8,830 nt of DNA from Alcaligenaceae bacterium. Its GTDB lineage: Bacteria; Pseudomonadota; Gammaproteobacteria; Burkholderiales; Burkholderiaceae_B. The notes below the pieces were generated by a model. It had not been told where the DNA came from. It saw only the letters and a list, made by a program, of their open reading frames with translations, and made no database searches. Both the position numbers and the translations under genes were made by a program. Shown one piece after another: positions 1 through 6,352 of this stretch; positions within the stretch are counted from its first letter, which is position 1; the number at the start of each line of letters is the position of its first letter. Where the stretch lies: the NCBI GenBank assembly GCA_012511095.1, contig JAAZGT010000099.1, positions 1-8,830 on the forward strand. The letters are read 5' to 3'.

Positions 1-2919
1 CAAGCCGATGCTACTGAGCACAGGCCAGGCTTAATGCTAGCCATTGCCTTTGAGTCATTAGTTAAGCTTATCGCTTTAATTGCGGTGGGTATTTTTGCTG
101 TGTCATGGACTTATGCCGATCAGTTGAATGTTACTGACGCACTTAAAACCTTGACTGAACACACTGCATCCATGAGTTTTATAGGTCAAACTCTCTTAGC
201 ATTTGCGGCGGTAGTGTGTTTGCCGAGACAGTTTCACGTGGCCATTGTAGAGTGCGGTGAGGTAAAAGATATTCGCTCTGCGCGTTGGATGTTTAGCTTT
301 TATCTGATCTTAATTGCCCTGATGGTTTTACCCATTACAGTCGTATCACTAAATGTTTTTGGCGATACGGCGGTCGGAGCAGTAGATAGTTATGTGTTGG
401 CTTTACCATTGCTTAAAGATCAAACAGCCTTGGCTTTATTAGTTTATATCGGTGGCTTCTCAGCGGCCACGGGTATGATGATTGTGACGAGCGTGGCCTT
501 AGCAACCATGATCAGTAATGACTTGATTATGCCGTTCTTACTACGACGGGGTTGGGCCGAAGGCGAACGTGCAGATTACTCCCAGTCATTGTTATGGATG
601 CGTCGAGTTGCTGTGTTTGTTTTGGTCATGGCGGCCTATGGCTACTATGCTGGTACGAGCTCTGATACTGCCTTATCGGCTTATGGCCTAATGGCTTTTG
701 CAGCAGTGGTGCAGTTTGCCCCAGGTTTAATTGGCGGTATCACCTGGATGGGGGCGAGTCGTCGCGGTGTTGAGGCCGGTTTGATGGTGGGCTCATTGCT
801 CTGGGCTTATACCTTATTGCTACCGTCTTTGGCGCATTTTGGTTGGTTTTCAGATGCTTGGGTTGAAACCGGACCCTTTGGTATGACTTGGTTAAAACCG
901 CATCAATTATTTGGTGTGGGCGGTATGGATCCCTTAACCCATGGTACTTTTTGGTCTTTATTATTTAATAGTAGTTTTTTCATCTTATTTTCCTTAGCTA
1001 AAGGGCCTACCCTAGGTGAGAGATTGCGCGCTAGGCCTTTCCTAGACCCTTATGCTCAGCATCGTCGATTAGAGTCCATGGATGTGCCGGGCAATTTATT
1101 GGTACAAGACTTGATGGTCATTAGCGGTCGTATTGTGGGTGATGCTAAAGCGACGTGGGCCTTTGAAAGTCACGCCCGAGAAAGGGAATTAGAGCTTAAT
1201 AAAGACTTACGCGCGGATTCAGAGTGGGTGCAATTTACTGAGCTGTTATTAGCTGCAGTAGTTGGTGCTGCCTCAGCTCGATTGGTTTTAAGTAGTGCTC
1301 TACGAGGTTCAGGTCTTGAGGTGGACGTCATTGTTTCTGTACTTGATGAAACCCGACAAGAATTACGATTTAATCGCGATGTGTTGGTTTCAACCTTAGA
1401 GAATTTAGAGCAAGGTATTAGTGTGGTTGATGCCGATATGTGCTTAGTGGCGTGGAATCAGCGTTATGAGGAGTTCTTAGATATTCCCCTAAGAATGCTG
1501 AGAGTGGGTCAACCCGTGGCAGATATTATGCAATACAACGCCATTCGTGGTCGTTTACGTATGACTGATGGTGATGACGTTGCCGAAGCCATTGAGCGAC
1601 GTCTAAGCTATATGCTCGAGGGGCGGTCGTATTCTGTGCAACGTTTAGTGGGTGATAATCAGGTCTTGGAGTTGCGTGGTAGGCCTTTGCCAGGGGGTGG
1701 CTATGTAACCAGTTACACCGATGTGACCGAGTTTAAACGCGTCGAGAAAGAGCTTTTAGAAATTAATATGAACTTGGAACAGCGCGTTGCAGAGCGCACA
1801 GAGGAAGCAGAAAGAGCGCAACAGTCACGCAGTTACTTCTTAACTGCGGTGAGTCATGATGTCTTACAACCGATTAATGCGGCCCGATTATTTGCATCGG
1901 CTTTGCACGATACGACAGATGATGTTGAGCAAATGCGCCATTTGGCCGAACGTGTAGATACCTCATTAAGGGCGGCTGAGGAGTTGCTCGAGGGGCTCTT
2001 AGATGTGTCGCAGCTAGACTCTGGTGGTTTGCAGGCTGAGATTCATGTTTTTAATGCCAAAGAGTTGGTAGAGGATTTATATCAACAATATGCACCTTCT
2101 GCTAAGCGTAGAAAGCTACGTTTAGGAGTGCACATGCCTTCAGTCTATGTGCGCAGTGATATACGTTTACTGCGTCGTATCTTGCAAAACTTCTTAGCCA
2201 ATGCCTTGCGATACACCCAAGAAGGTCGCATTATTATTGGTGGCCGAGTACGTGGTGATGAGATTGAGTTTCAAGTATGGGATAGTGGCCAAGGCATACC
2301 TGCGAACCACTTAGAGAGGATTTTTGACGAATTCCAACGTTATGAGCAAAACTTTGATTGGGGTGAACGAGGCTTAGGCTTAGGTCTTTCAATTTGTCAG
2401 CGTATTTCTATTTTATTAGGGCATCAATTAGCGGTGCGCTCTGAGGTGGGTAAAGGCAGTATGTTTAGCGTAAGAGTACCTATTGCACCTAAAGAAGAGG
2501 CGATTAAACCTAGTCGCGTCCTCAGCGGTCATTCTGATTCACCCTTAGCGGGTATGCGTGTGCTTTGTCTAGATAATGATGTGGAAATTATTCACGGCAT
2601 GCAGATCTTAATGGGGCAGTGGGGGGTCGAGGTGATCGCAGCAACTACCATCGATGAGGCTTTAAGTAAGATGGATCAAAGACCGCATGTCTTACTTGCA
2701 GATTATCACTTGCACGATCGATTAGATGGCTTAGATAGCTTGGATGCTCTACGTGAAAATGCGCGCTACTTACATGGCGCTTTACTAACAGCAGACGGTA
2801 GCGATGAGCTACGCCAAAAAGCTAGACAACGCGGTTATATCGTTTTGACTAAACCAATCAAACCAGCACGATTACGCTCTTTCTTGTCGGCTCAATATGA
2901 AAGTGTTAAAGATAGATAA
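1..2919 (+). CDS. crbS: CrbS/MxtR-type hybrid sensor histidine kinase with SLC5 transporter domain (5' partial)
   Basis: The frame is open to the first base (QADATEHRPG precedes the ATG at 34), so that ATG is internal; I estimate roughly 150-200 residues are missing. Counting from the ATG at 34, residues 1-325 form about eight membrane segments of a sodium:solute symporter (SLC5) domain, with the CLPRQFHVAIVE motif typical of these sensors. A STAC linker covers about 355-425 (FTELLLAAVVGAASARL at 401-417). A PAS domain covers about 450-565 and a short coiled coil 566-605. The HisKA H-box is SHDVLQP with H608. The HATPase has N723, a DSGQGIP box at D750 and a GLGLGLS box at 780. The C-terminal receiver has D847, D849, phosphoacceptor D890, T919 and K940. 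All catalytic residues are present. The C-terminal REC separates it from CbrA, which lacks one. In known CrbS/CrbR systems the kinase governs acetate utilisation; that role here is inferred from family and from the adjacent crbR and actP genes. It could sense a substrate other than acetate. Confidence 0.85.
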   Translation, partial: QADATEHRPGLMLAIAFESLVKLIALIAVGIFAVSWTYADQLNVTDALKTLTEHTASMSFIGQTLLAFAAVVCLPRQFHVAIVECGEVKDIRSARWMFSFYLILIALMVLPITVVSLNVFGDTAVGAVDSYVLALPLLKDQTALALLVYIGGFSAATGMMIVTSVALATMISNDLIMPFLLRRGWAEGERADYSQSLLWMRRVAVFVLVMAAYGYYAGTSSDTALSAYGLMAFAAVVQFAPGLIGGITWMGASRRGVEAGLMVGSLLWAYTLLLPSLAHFGWFSDAWVETGPFGMTWLKPHQLFGVGGMDPLTHGTFWSLLFNSSFFILFSLAKGPTLGERLRARPFLDPYAQHRRLESMDVPGNLLVQDLMVISGRIVGDAKATWAFESHARERELELNKDLRADSEWVQFTELLLAAVVGAASARLVLSSALRGSGLEVDVIVSVLDETRQELRFNRDVLVSTLENLEQGISVVDADMCLVAWNQRYEEFLDIPLRMLRVGQPVADIMQYNAIRGRLRMTDGDDVAEAIERRLSYMLEGRSYSVQRLVGDNQVLELRGRPLPGGGYVTSYTDVTEFKRVEKELLEINMNLEQRVAERTEEAERAQQSRSYFLTAVSHDVLQPINAARLFASALHDTTDDVEQMRHLAERVDTSLRAAEELLEGLLDVSQLDSGGLQAEIHVFNAKELVEDLYQQYAPSAKRRKLRLGVHMPSVYVRSDIRLLRRILQNFLANALRYTQEGRIIIGGRVRGDEIEFQVWDSGQGIPANHLERIFDEFQRYEQNFDWGERGLGLGLSICQRISILLGHQLAVRSEVGKGSMFSVRVPIAPKEEAIKPSRVLSGHSDSPLAGMRVLCLDNDVEIIHGMQILMGQWGVEVIAATTIDEALSKMDQRPHVLLADYHLHDRLDGLDSLDALRENARYLHGALLTADGSDELRQKARQRGYIVLTKPIKPARLRSFLSAQYESVKDR

Positions 2920-2924
2920 CTAAA

Positions 2925-2947
2925 TCTAGGCGCCTTAGTCGCCTAGA
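2925..2947 (-). terminator. Probable terminator of crbR, in the convergent crbS/crbR gap
   Basis: A perfect 8-bp stem (TCTAGGCG at 2925-2932, CGCCTAGA at 2940-2947) encloses a 7-nt loop. On the minus strand it is followed by TTTAGTT, a modest U-tract; on the plus strand no U-run follows. The crbR stop codon lies in the loop and its last codons form one arm, so coding sequence and terminator overlap. It may also halt or stabilise the crbS transcript, which ends 5 bp away. Confidence 0.6.
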
Positions 2948-3606
2948 AACTCTTGTAAATCAGCTTCGGTTTTACTCTGTAGATCTAATTCATAAGCCAA
3001 TAGAACGGCTTGAGTGCGATTGTTGACGCCAAGCTTACGTAGAATGGCCGTCATATGCGTTTTAATGGTTGTTTCTGAAACACCTAGGTCATAAGCAATT
3101 TGCTTATTTAGTCGACCACGAGCAACCATCTGTAATACACGGAATTGTTGTGGTGTGAGCGAGCTCACTAGTTGTGCGGCTTCTTTTTCCTTGCTGGAAA
3201 TCGCAGGTGCTTTTTGAGCCTCTTTAGGTAACCAGATCTCACCCATTAGGATTTGGTCAATAGCGGTGCAAAGCGTCTCAATATCAGCCGATTTTGGTAT
3301 ATAGCCCATAGCTCCGTGATCGACAGCGCGACGCATTAGGGCCGGATCCTCGAGAGCAGAAATAATGACGATTGGTAATTGTGGATGATGAGAACGTAAA
3401 AATACCAATGAACTATAACCCTCAGCACCAGGCATATTTAAATCGAGCAACAATAAGTCTGCATCGGCATGATCGTCTACTAAGGAAAACAATGAGTCCG
3501 CGCTTTCGGCTTCATAGACCTTAGTGTCTGGATAATGCTTAGAAATTAAACCTCGTAATGCTTCACGAAATAAAGGATGATCATCTGCTATCAATAATTC
3601 GTTCAT
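2935..3606 (-). CDS. crbR: CrbR/ErdR-type LuxR-family response regulator
   Basis: This 223-residue NarL/FixJ-type response regulator is the likely phosphorylation partner of the adjacent kinase. The receiver domain (1-120) has acidic pocket D8/D9, phosphoacceptor D55 in LLLLDLNMPG, S83 as the conserved Ser/Thr and K105 in GYIPKS. A linker of about 25 residues leads to a LuxR-type helix-turn-helix at about 149-205 (LTPQQFRVLQMVARGRLNKQ, then SETTIKTHMTAILRKLGV). The start at 3606 is chosen because MNELLIADDHPLF begins a receiver domain exactly, with a GGGG ribosome-site candidate upstream. The ATG at 3666 would add 20 residues read straight through the actP terminator. The gene converges on crbS and lies on the same strand as actP, 98 bp after the actP stop. 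Family members activate acs and actP in Vibrio and Pseudomonas; control of the neighbouring yjcH-actP pair is inferred. Confidence 0.85.
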   Translation of the reverse strand: MNELLIADDHPLFREALRGLISKHYPDTKVYEAESADSLFSLVDDHADADLLLLDLNMPGAEGYSSLVFLRSHHPQLPIVIISALEDPALMRRAVDHGAMGYIPKSADIETLCTAIDQILMGEIWLPKEAQKAPAISSKEKEAAQLVSSLTPQQFRVLQMVARGRLNKQIAYDLGVSETTIKTHMTAILRKLGVNNRTQAVLLAYELDLQSKTEADLQEFLGD

Positions 3607-3624
3607 CAAAAACCCCACAAACAC

Positions 3625-3655
3625 AAAAAAGGGGATCTTAAAAAAGACCCCCTTT
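3625..3655 (-). terminator. Rho-independent terminator after actP, just upstream of crbR
   Basis: Read on the minus strand, AAAGGGG (3655-3649) pairs with CCCCTTT (3634-3628). After one A.C mismatch, TCTT pairs with AAGA around an AAAA-type tetraloop. A run of six T (3630-3625) follows directly. It lies 50 bp past the actP stop, and its T-run ends only 18 nt before the crbR start codon, so crbR needs read-through or a promoter overlapping the hairpin. Confidence 0.8.
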
Positions 3656-3661
3656 ATTATA
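3656..3661 (-). promoter_or_regulatory. crbR: Candidate -10 box for crbR
   Basis: The minus strand reads TATAAT, a perfect -10 hexamer, directly before the terminator stem. A start 7 nt downstream (about 3649) would fall inside the first stem arm, so transcripts begun here would carry only a shortened hairpin and might escape termination. No good -35 is visible: the hexamer 17 bp upstream is ACATTT. A real promoter here would probably need an activator. The match may be chance in AT-rich DNA. Confidence 0.3.
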
Positions 3662-3663
3662 TG

Positions 3664-3685
3664 CACATTTAACAGGTTAAATGTG
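3664..3685. repeat. Perfect 22-bp palindrome between actP and crbR
   Basis: Arms CACATTTAAC and GTTAAATGTG are separated by AG, with no mismatch over 10 bp per arm. It begins 19 bp past the actP stop and overlaps the spacer and -35 zone of the candidate crbR -10 box. As DNA it could be a dimer-binding operator; as RNA it forms a 9-bp stem with a 4-nt loop in the actP 3' end. No T-run follows on the minus strand, so it is not itself an intrinsic terminator for actP. Confidence 0.7.
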
Positions 3686-3704
3686 AGGTTTTAGCCTTAA
3701 CAGC

Positions 3705-5369
3705 TTAGTGTGCTTCAGCTTTACTGATACCAATACCAGTTTGAGAGCGTACGCTTAATGCGTCGAAAGCAGCTCTTTCAGTCTCAGCGTCAGCGCTCTT
3801 ATCAGTGATAGAGAAGAACCAGATTGCTAAGAAAGCTAATGGAATTGAAAGGATACCAGGGTTAGGGAATGGAGTGATAGCCTCAGAGAAGCCGAACACG
3901 TCAACCCAAACTGTAGTACTTAATACAACCCATACCGTAGCAGAGATTAGACCAATGAAGCCACCGATAGTAGCACCGCGAGTCGTACAACCACGCCATG
4001 AGATTGATAACACTAATACTGGGAAGTTAGAGCTCGCAGCAATAGCGAATGCTAAACCTACCATGAAGGCAACGTTTTGCTCTTCGAACACAATACCTAA
4101 GATAACCGCTAAGATACCAAGGCCGATTGAAGATAAACGTGAAATGCGCATTTTTTGCTCTTCACTTACCTTGCCTTTGGCGAACACGTTATCGTATAAG
4201 TCGTGTGAAATAGCAGCCGCACCAGCTAGTGATAAACCAGCAACTACCGCAACAATTGTCGCGAAAGTAACAGCAGCTAAGAAGCCTAGTAATAACTCAC
4301 CACCAACAGCGCTAGCTAAGTGAACCGCAACCATGTTAGTACCACCGATGATGTCTCTAATCGGGTCAAAAGTACCGTCAGCAGTCTTGTTAAAGATAGC
4401 AGGCTCTTGTAGTAGTAAGTAGATCGCACCGAAACCAATGATGAAGGTTAAGATGTAGAAGTAACCGATGAAGCTACTAGCCCAAATCACAGATTTACGA
4501 GCTTCTTGAGCGTTAGATACAGTGAAGAAGCGCATTAAAATGTGTGGTAAACCAGCAGTACCTAAAGCTAAGGCTAAACCAAGTGATAAAGCGTTAATTG
4601 GGTTAGAAATTAAGCCCTCACCAGGCGCTAAAATATGGCGACCGTCTTTGTGAACCTCAACAGCTTTAGCTAACATGCCGTCGATGCTGAAGTTGAAGTG
4701 CTTAAGAACTAAGTACGTCATTAAGGTAGCACCAAATAACATGAGTACCGCTTTAATGATTTGTACCCAAGTAGTTGCAGTCATACCACCGAAAGCAACG
4801 TAGATCATCATTAAGACACCAACGATAACAACAGCAACTTTGTAGTTAATACCGAAAAGTAAAACGATAAGCTTACCCGCACCTACCATCTGAGCAATTA
4901 GATATAAACAGATGATCAGTAAAGATGCACTTGCAGCTAGGGTACGCATTTGCGTTTGCTTTAAGCGGAATGCAGTTACGTCAGCGAAGTTATATTGACC
5001 GAGGTTACGTAAACGCTCAGCAATTAAGAACATTACAGCTGGCCAACCGAACATGAAACCAATGGCGTAAACCATACCGTCGAAACCACTTACGTAAACC
5101 ATACCGGCAATACCTAAGAAGGATGCGGCAGATAAGTAGTCACCAGCAATGGCTAGACCGTTTTGGAAGCCAGAAATACCACCACCAGCAGTATAGAAGT
5201 CTGACGTAGATTGCGTTCTACGAGCAGCCCACCAAGTAATACCCATGGTTGCAATAATGAAACCAACGAACATGTAAATGGCAGAAGTACTAGGGGTGAA
5301 GTTTTCAGCGGCGTTAGCAATGGCGCTAGAACCAGCTAGTAAAAATAGAGTCGCTAAAAGCTTATGCAT
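3705..5369 (-). CDS. actP: ActP, cation/acetate symporter (SLC5/SSS family)
   Basis: The 554-residue inner-membrane sodium:solute symporter closely resembles E. coli ActP (549 residues) along its length and takes up acetate and related short monocarboxylates with a cation. The N-terminus (MHKLLATLFLLAGSSAIANA) looks like a cleavable signal peptide, as in other ActP proteins. The body shows about 13 hydrophobic segments. Shared blocks include GGGISGFQNGLAIAGDYLSA (62-81), IAQMVGAGKLI (158-168), TTWVQIIKA (199-207), GTAGLPHILMRFFTV (270-284), VGLAFAIAASSNFP (437-450) and the C-terminal RSQTGIG. The ATG at 5369 overlaps the yjcH stop as TAATG, and AAGGAGG lies 7 nt upstream, so translation is probably coupled. 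It is likely transcribed from the yjcH promoter and ends at the terminator at 3625-3655. Codon use looks more uniform than in neighbouring genes, hinting at high expression (by eye only). Substrate assignment rests on similarity. Confidence 0.93.
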   Translation of the reverse strand: MHKLLATLFLLAGSSAIANAAENFTPSTSAIYMFVGFIIATMGITWWAARRTQSTSDFYTAGGGISGFQNGLAIAGDYLSAASFLGIAGMVYVSGFDGMVYAIGFMFGWPAVMFLIAERLRNLGQYNFADVTAFRLKQTQMRTLAASASLLIICLYLIAQMVGAGKLIVLLFGINYKVAVVIVGVLMMIYVAFGGMTATTWVQIIKAVLMLFGATLMTYLVLKHFNFSIDGMLAKAVEVHKDGRHILAPGEGLISNPINALSLGLALALGTAGLPHILMRFFTVSNAQEARKSVIWASSFIGYFYILTFIIGFGAIYLLLQEPAIFNKTADGTFDPIRDIIGGTNMVAVHLASAVGGELLLGFLAAVTFATIVAVVAGLSLAGAAAISHDLYDNVFAKGKVSEEQKMRISRLSSIGLGILAVILGIVFEEQNVAFMVGLAFAIAASSNFPVLVLSISWRGCTTRGATIGGFIGLISATVWVVLSTTVWVDVFGFSEAITPFPNPGILSIPLAFLAIWFFSITDKSADAETERAAFDALSVRSQTGIGISKAEAH

Positions 5370-5680
5370 TACTGAACCTCCTTAAGAAGCTCTTTAAGGG
5401 CGGGGTCAATTGTTTTATTACAAATAATTGTATAAATGACAATGAGCACGCTAGCGCTAAATAGCACCAAAGTACCTAAGACGAGACCGATACTAATGGT
5501 CATGTCGCCAAGAGGTTGTTCCATCAAGTTGTTGGCGAAGGCTACTAAAAAGATAAAGCCTGCGTAAATTACTAGAGCAATAAGGAAAAACGTATTGTTA
5601 ATACGGTTTCTTTTACTGACCAACTCTTGATACTTCGGATCTGCTATTAGCTTAGCGACTAAATCGCTAGATAAAGTCAT
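5369..5680 (-). CDS. yjcH: DUF485 membrane protein, YjcH type
   Basis: This 103-residue inner-membrane protein has two hydrophobic segments, at about 30-50 and 60-86, joined by a short loop and flanked by polar ends. The N-terminal DPKYQELVSKRNRI block is typical of the DUF485 family. Members are nearly always encoded directly upstream of ActP-type symporters; the biochemical role is unknown and an accessory part in symporter assembly or function is a guess. The start is supported by AGGAG 6 nt upstream. It shares one base with actP (TAATG), so the two genes form one transcript. In E. coli the order is acs-yjcH-actP; here no acs lies upstream, and the next gene is divergent, making yjcH the first gene of its operon. 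Confidence 0.9.
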   Translation of the reverse strand: MTLSSDLVAKLIADPKYQELVSKRNRINNTFFLIALVIYAGFIFLVAFANNLMEQPLGDMTISIGLVLGTLVLFSASVLIVIYTIICNKTIDPALKELLKEVQ

Positions 5681-5736
5681 AATTGTCTCCTGAGTAATAG
5701 TTAAAGTTGTGATTTATGGTTTTAATTGATAATCGA

Positions 5737-5742
5737 ACTATA
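5737..5742 (-). promoter_or_regulatory. yjcH: Candidate -10 box of the yjcH-actP promoter
   Basis: The minus strand reads TATAGT (5 of 6 to consensus), predicting a start near 5730 and a leader of about 50 nt. The -35 position (AGCACC at 17-bp spacing) is poor, which fits activator-dependent initiation. Another AT-rich hexamer, TATATT at 5786-5791, is an alternative, also without a good -35. Confidence 0.3.
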
Positions 5743-5760
5743 GAAAATGCCGATAACTGG

Positions 5761-5775
5761 GTGCTTTATTAGCAC
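5761..5775. repeat. Short inverted repeat near the yjcH -35 zone
   Basis: GTGCT and AGCAC flank a 5-nt AT-rich centre. If the -10 at 5737-5742 is real, the centre lies near -38, where a class II activator or a repressor could bind. At 5 bp per arm it may be chance. Confidence 0.3.
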
Positions 5776-5790
5776 ACTACGAAACAATAT

Positions 5791-5830
5791 ACTTTTTGTA
5801 TTAAAGTTTGAATACACGACTTTGGTATTA
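5791..5830. promoter_or_regulatory. Tandem direct repeats upstream of yjcH
   Basis: On the plus strand ACTTTTTGTATTA (5791-5803) and ACTTTGGTATTA (5819-5830) share ACTTT and GTATTA and differ only in the central one or two bases. They lie 27-28 bp apart. Relative to a start near 5730 they would fall at about -61 to -73 and -89 to -100, plausible activator positions. A binding protein (CrbR or another) is not shown by the sequence. Confidence 0.35.
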
Positions 5831-5838
5831 GATCAAAT

Positions 5839-5876
5839 AAAAACCTCCTGTGAGGCTTATGTTTGTTGCCTCACAG
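5839..5876 (-). terminator. Perfect 9-bp hairpin with offset T-run in the divergent region
   Basis: CTGTGAGGC (5848-5856) and GCCTCACAG (5868-5876) enclose an 11-nt loop. On the minus strand the stem is followed by GAGG and then five T (5843-5839), so it resembles an intrinsic terminator with a 4-nt gap before the U-tract. It could stop minus-strand transcripts reading through from the DUF445 gene, antisense to the thioesterase gene. It could instead be an operator, or a leader hairpin for the plus-strand thioesterase gene, which starts 33 bp further on. Confidence 0.45.
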
Positions 5877-5909
5877 CAAAGTTAAGGGTAAACACTATAA
5901 GGGTTTAGG

Positions 5910-6344
5910 ATGAGTAACAACTTTAGACTTGAAAAAGCTGGAATTGATGAGATTTCTACATTTTTAGCCGCTGATTTTCCACAAATGCCAGTAGATATTA
6001 TCAGTGTTGGAAATTGTAAAGCGCGTGTGCGACATATTGTTACCGAAGCCGATTTGCGACCGGGTGGTACGATTTCGGGGCCTTGTATGATGGGTTTAGC
6101 CGATGTGACCATATACATTGCACTTTTAGGTGAAATAGGTATTGTGCCTTTAGCTGTAACAACTAACTTAAACGTCTCATTTTTGAAAAAACCTCAAGCT
6201 GATAAAAATTTAATTGCTGAGTGTAATCTACTTAAGTTGGGTCGTACCTTAGCGGTGGGCGAGGTCTATATTTATTCTGAGGGTGAAGAGGATAAGGCAG
6301 TATGTCATGTGGTGGGTACTTATGCCATTCCGCCTAGAGTTTAA
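5910..6344 (+). CDS. PaaI-family hotdog-fold thioesterase
   Basis: The 144-residue cytoplasmic protein has the PaaI/YbgC-like hotdog layout. A variable N-terminal region precedes the RPGGTISGPCMMGLAD motif (50-65) at the start of the central helix, followed by LAVTTNLNVSFLKKP (81-95) and LLKLGRTLAVGEVYIYS (107-123). D65 is the likely catalytic acid. The HGG of classical PaaI reads PGG here, as I recall for other proteobacterial members. Such enzymes hydrolyse acyl-CoA thioesters; this substrate cannot be read from sequence. The start has AAGGG 6 nt upstream. The gene diverges from yjcH-actP, so an acyl-CoA role next to acetate metabolism is possible but only suggestive. It converges on the DUF445 gene with 8 bp between stops and no terminator visible there. 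Confidence 0.85.
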   Translation: MSNNFRLEKAGIDEISTFLAADFPQMPVDIISVGNCKARVRHIVTEADLRPGGTISGPCMMGLADVTIYIALLGEIGIVPLAVTTNLNVSFLKKPQADKNLIAECNLLKLGRTLAVGEVYIYSEGEEDKAVCHVVGTYAIPPRV

Positions 6345-6352
6345 GGATTAAA

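Noticed and set aside
34..36. ATG as the start of the hybrid kinase
   Set aside because: The frame is open to base 1, the preceding residues fit an SLC5 domain, and a start here would leave only about eight of the usual 13 membrane segments.
3607..3666. N-terminal extension of crbR from an ATG at 3666
   Set aside because: The extra 20 residues come from reading through the actP terminator hairpin; the receiver domain begins exactly at the Met at 3606.
3805..4323. Plus-strand open frame of 172 codons
   Set aside because: It lies entirely antisense within actP, has no recognisable domain, and its composition is what a shadow of the actP frame gives.
5755..5775. Sigma-54 promoter (GG-N10-GC)
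   Set aside because: A GG and GC occur at the right spacing, but the surrounding TGGCAC and TTGC bases are not matched.
5849..5875. CRP site in the TGTGA...TCACA pair
   Set aside because: The half-sites are 17 bp apart rather than 6; the stem fits a hairpin better than a CRP operator.
5882..6118. Minus-strand open frame of 78 codons
   Set aside because: It is antisense to the thioesterase gene, with no domain and no convincing ribosome site.
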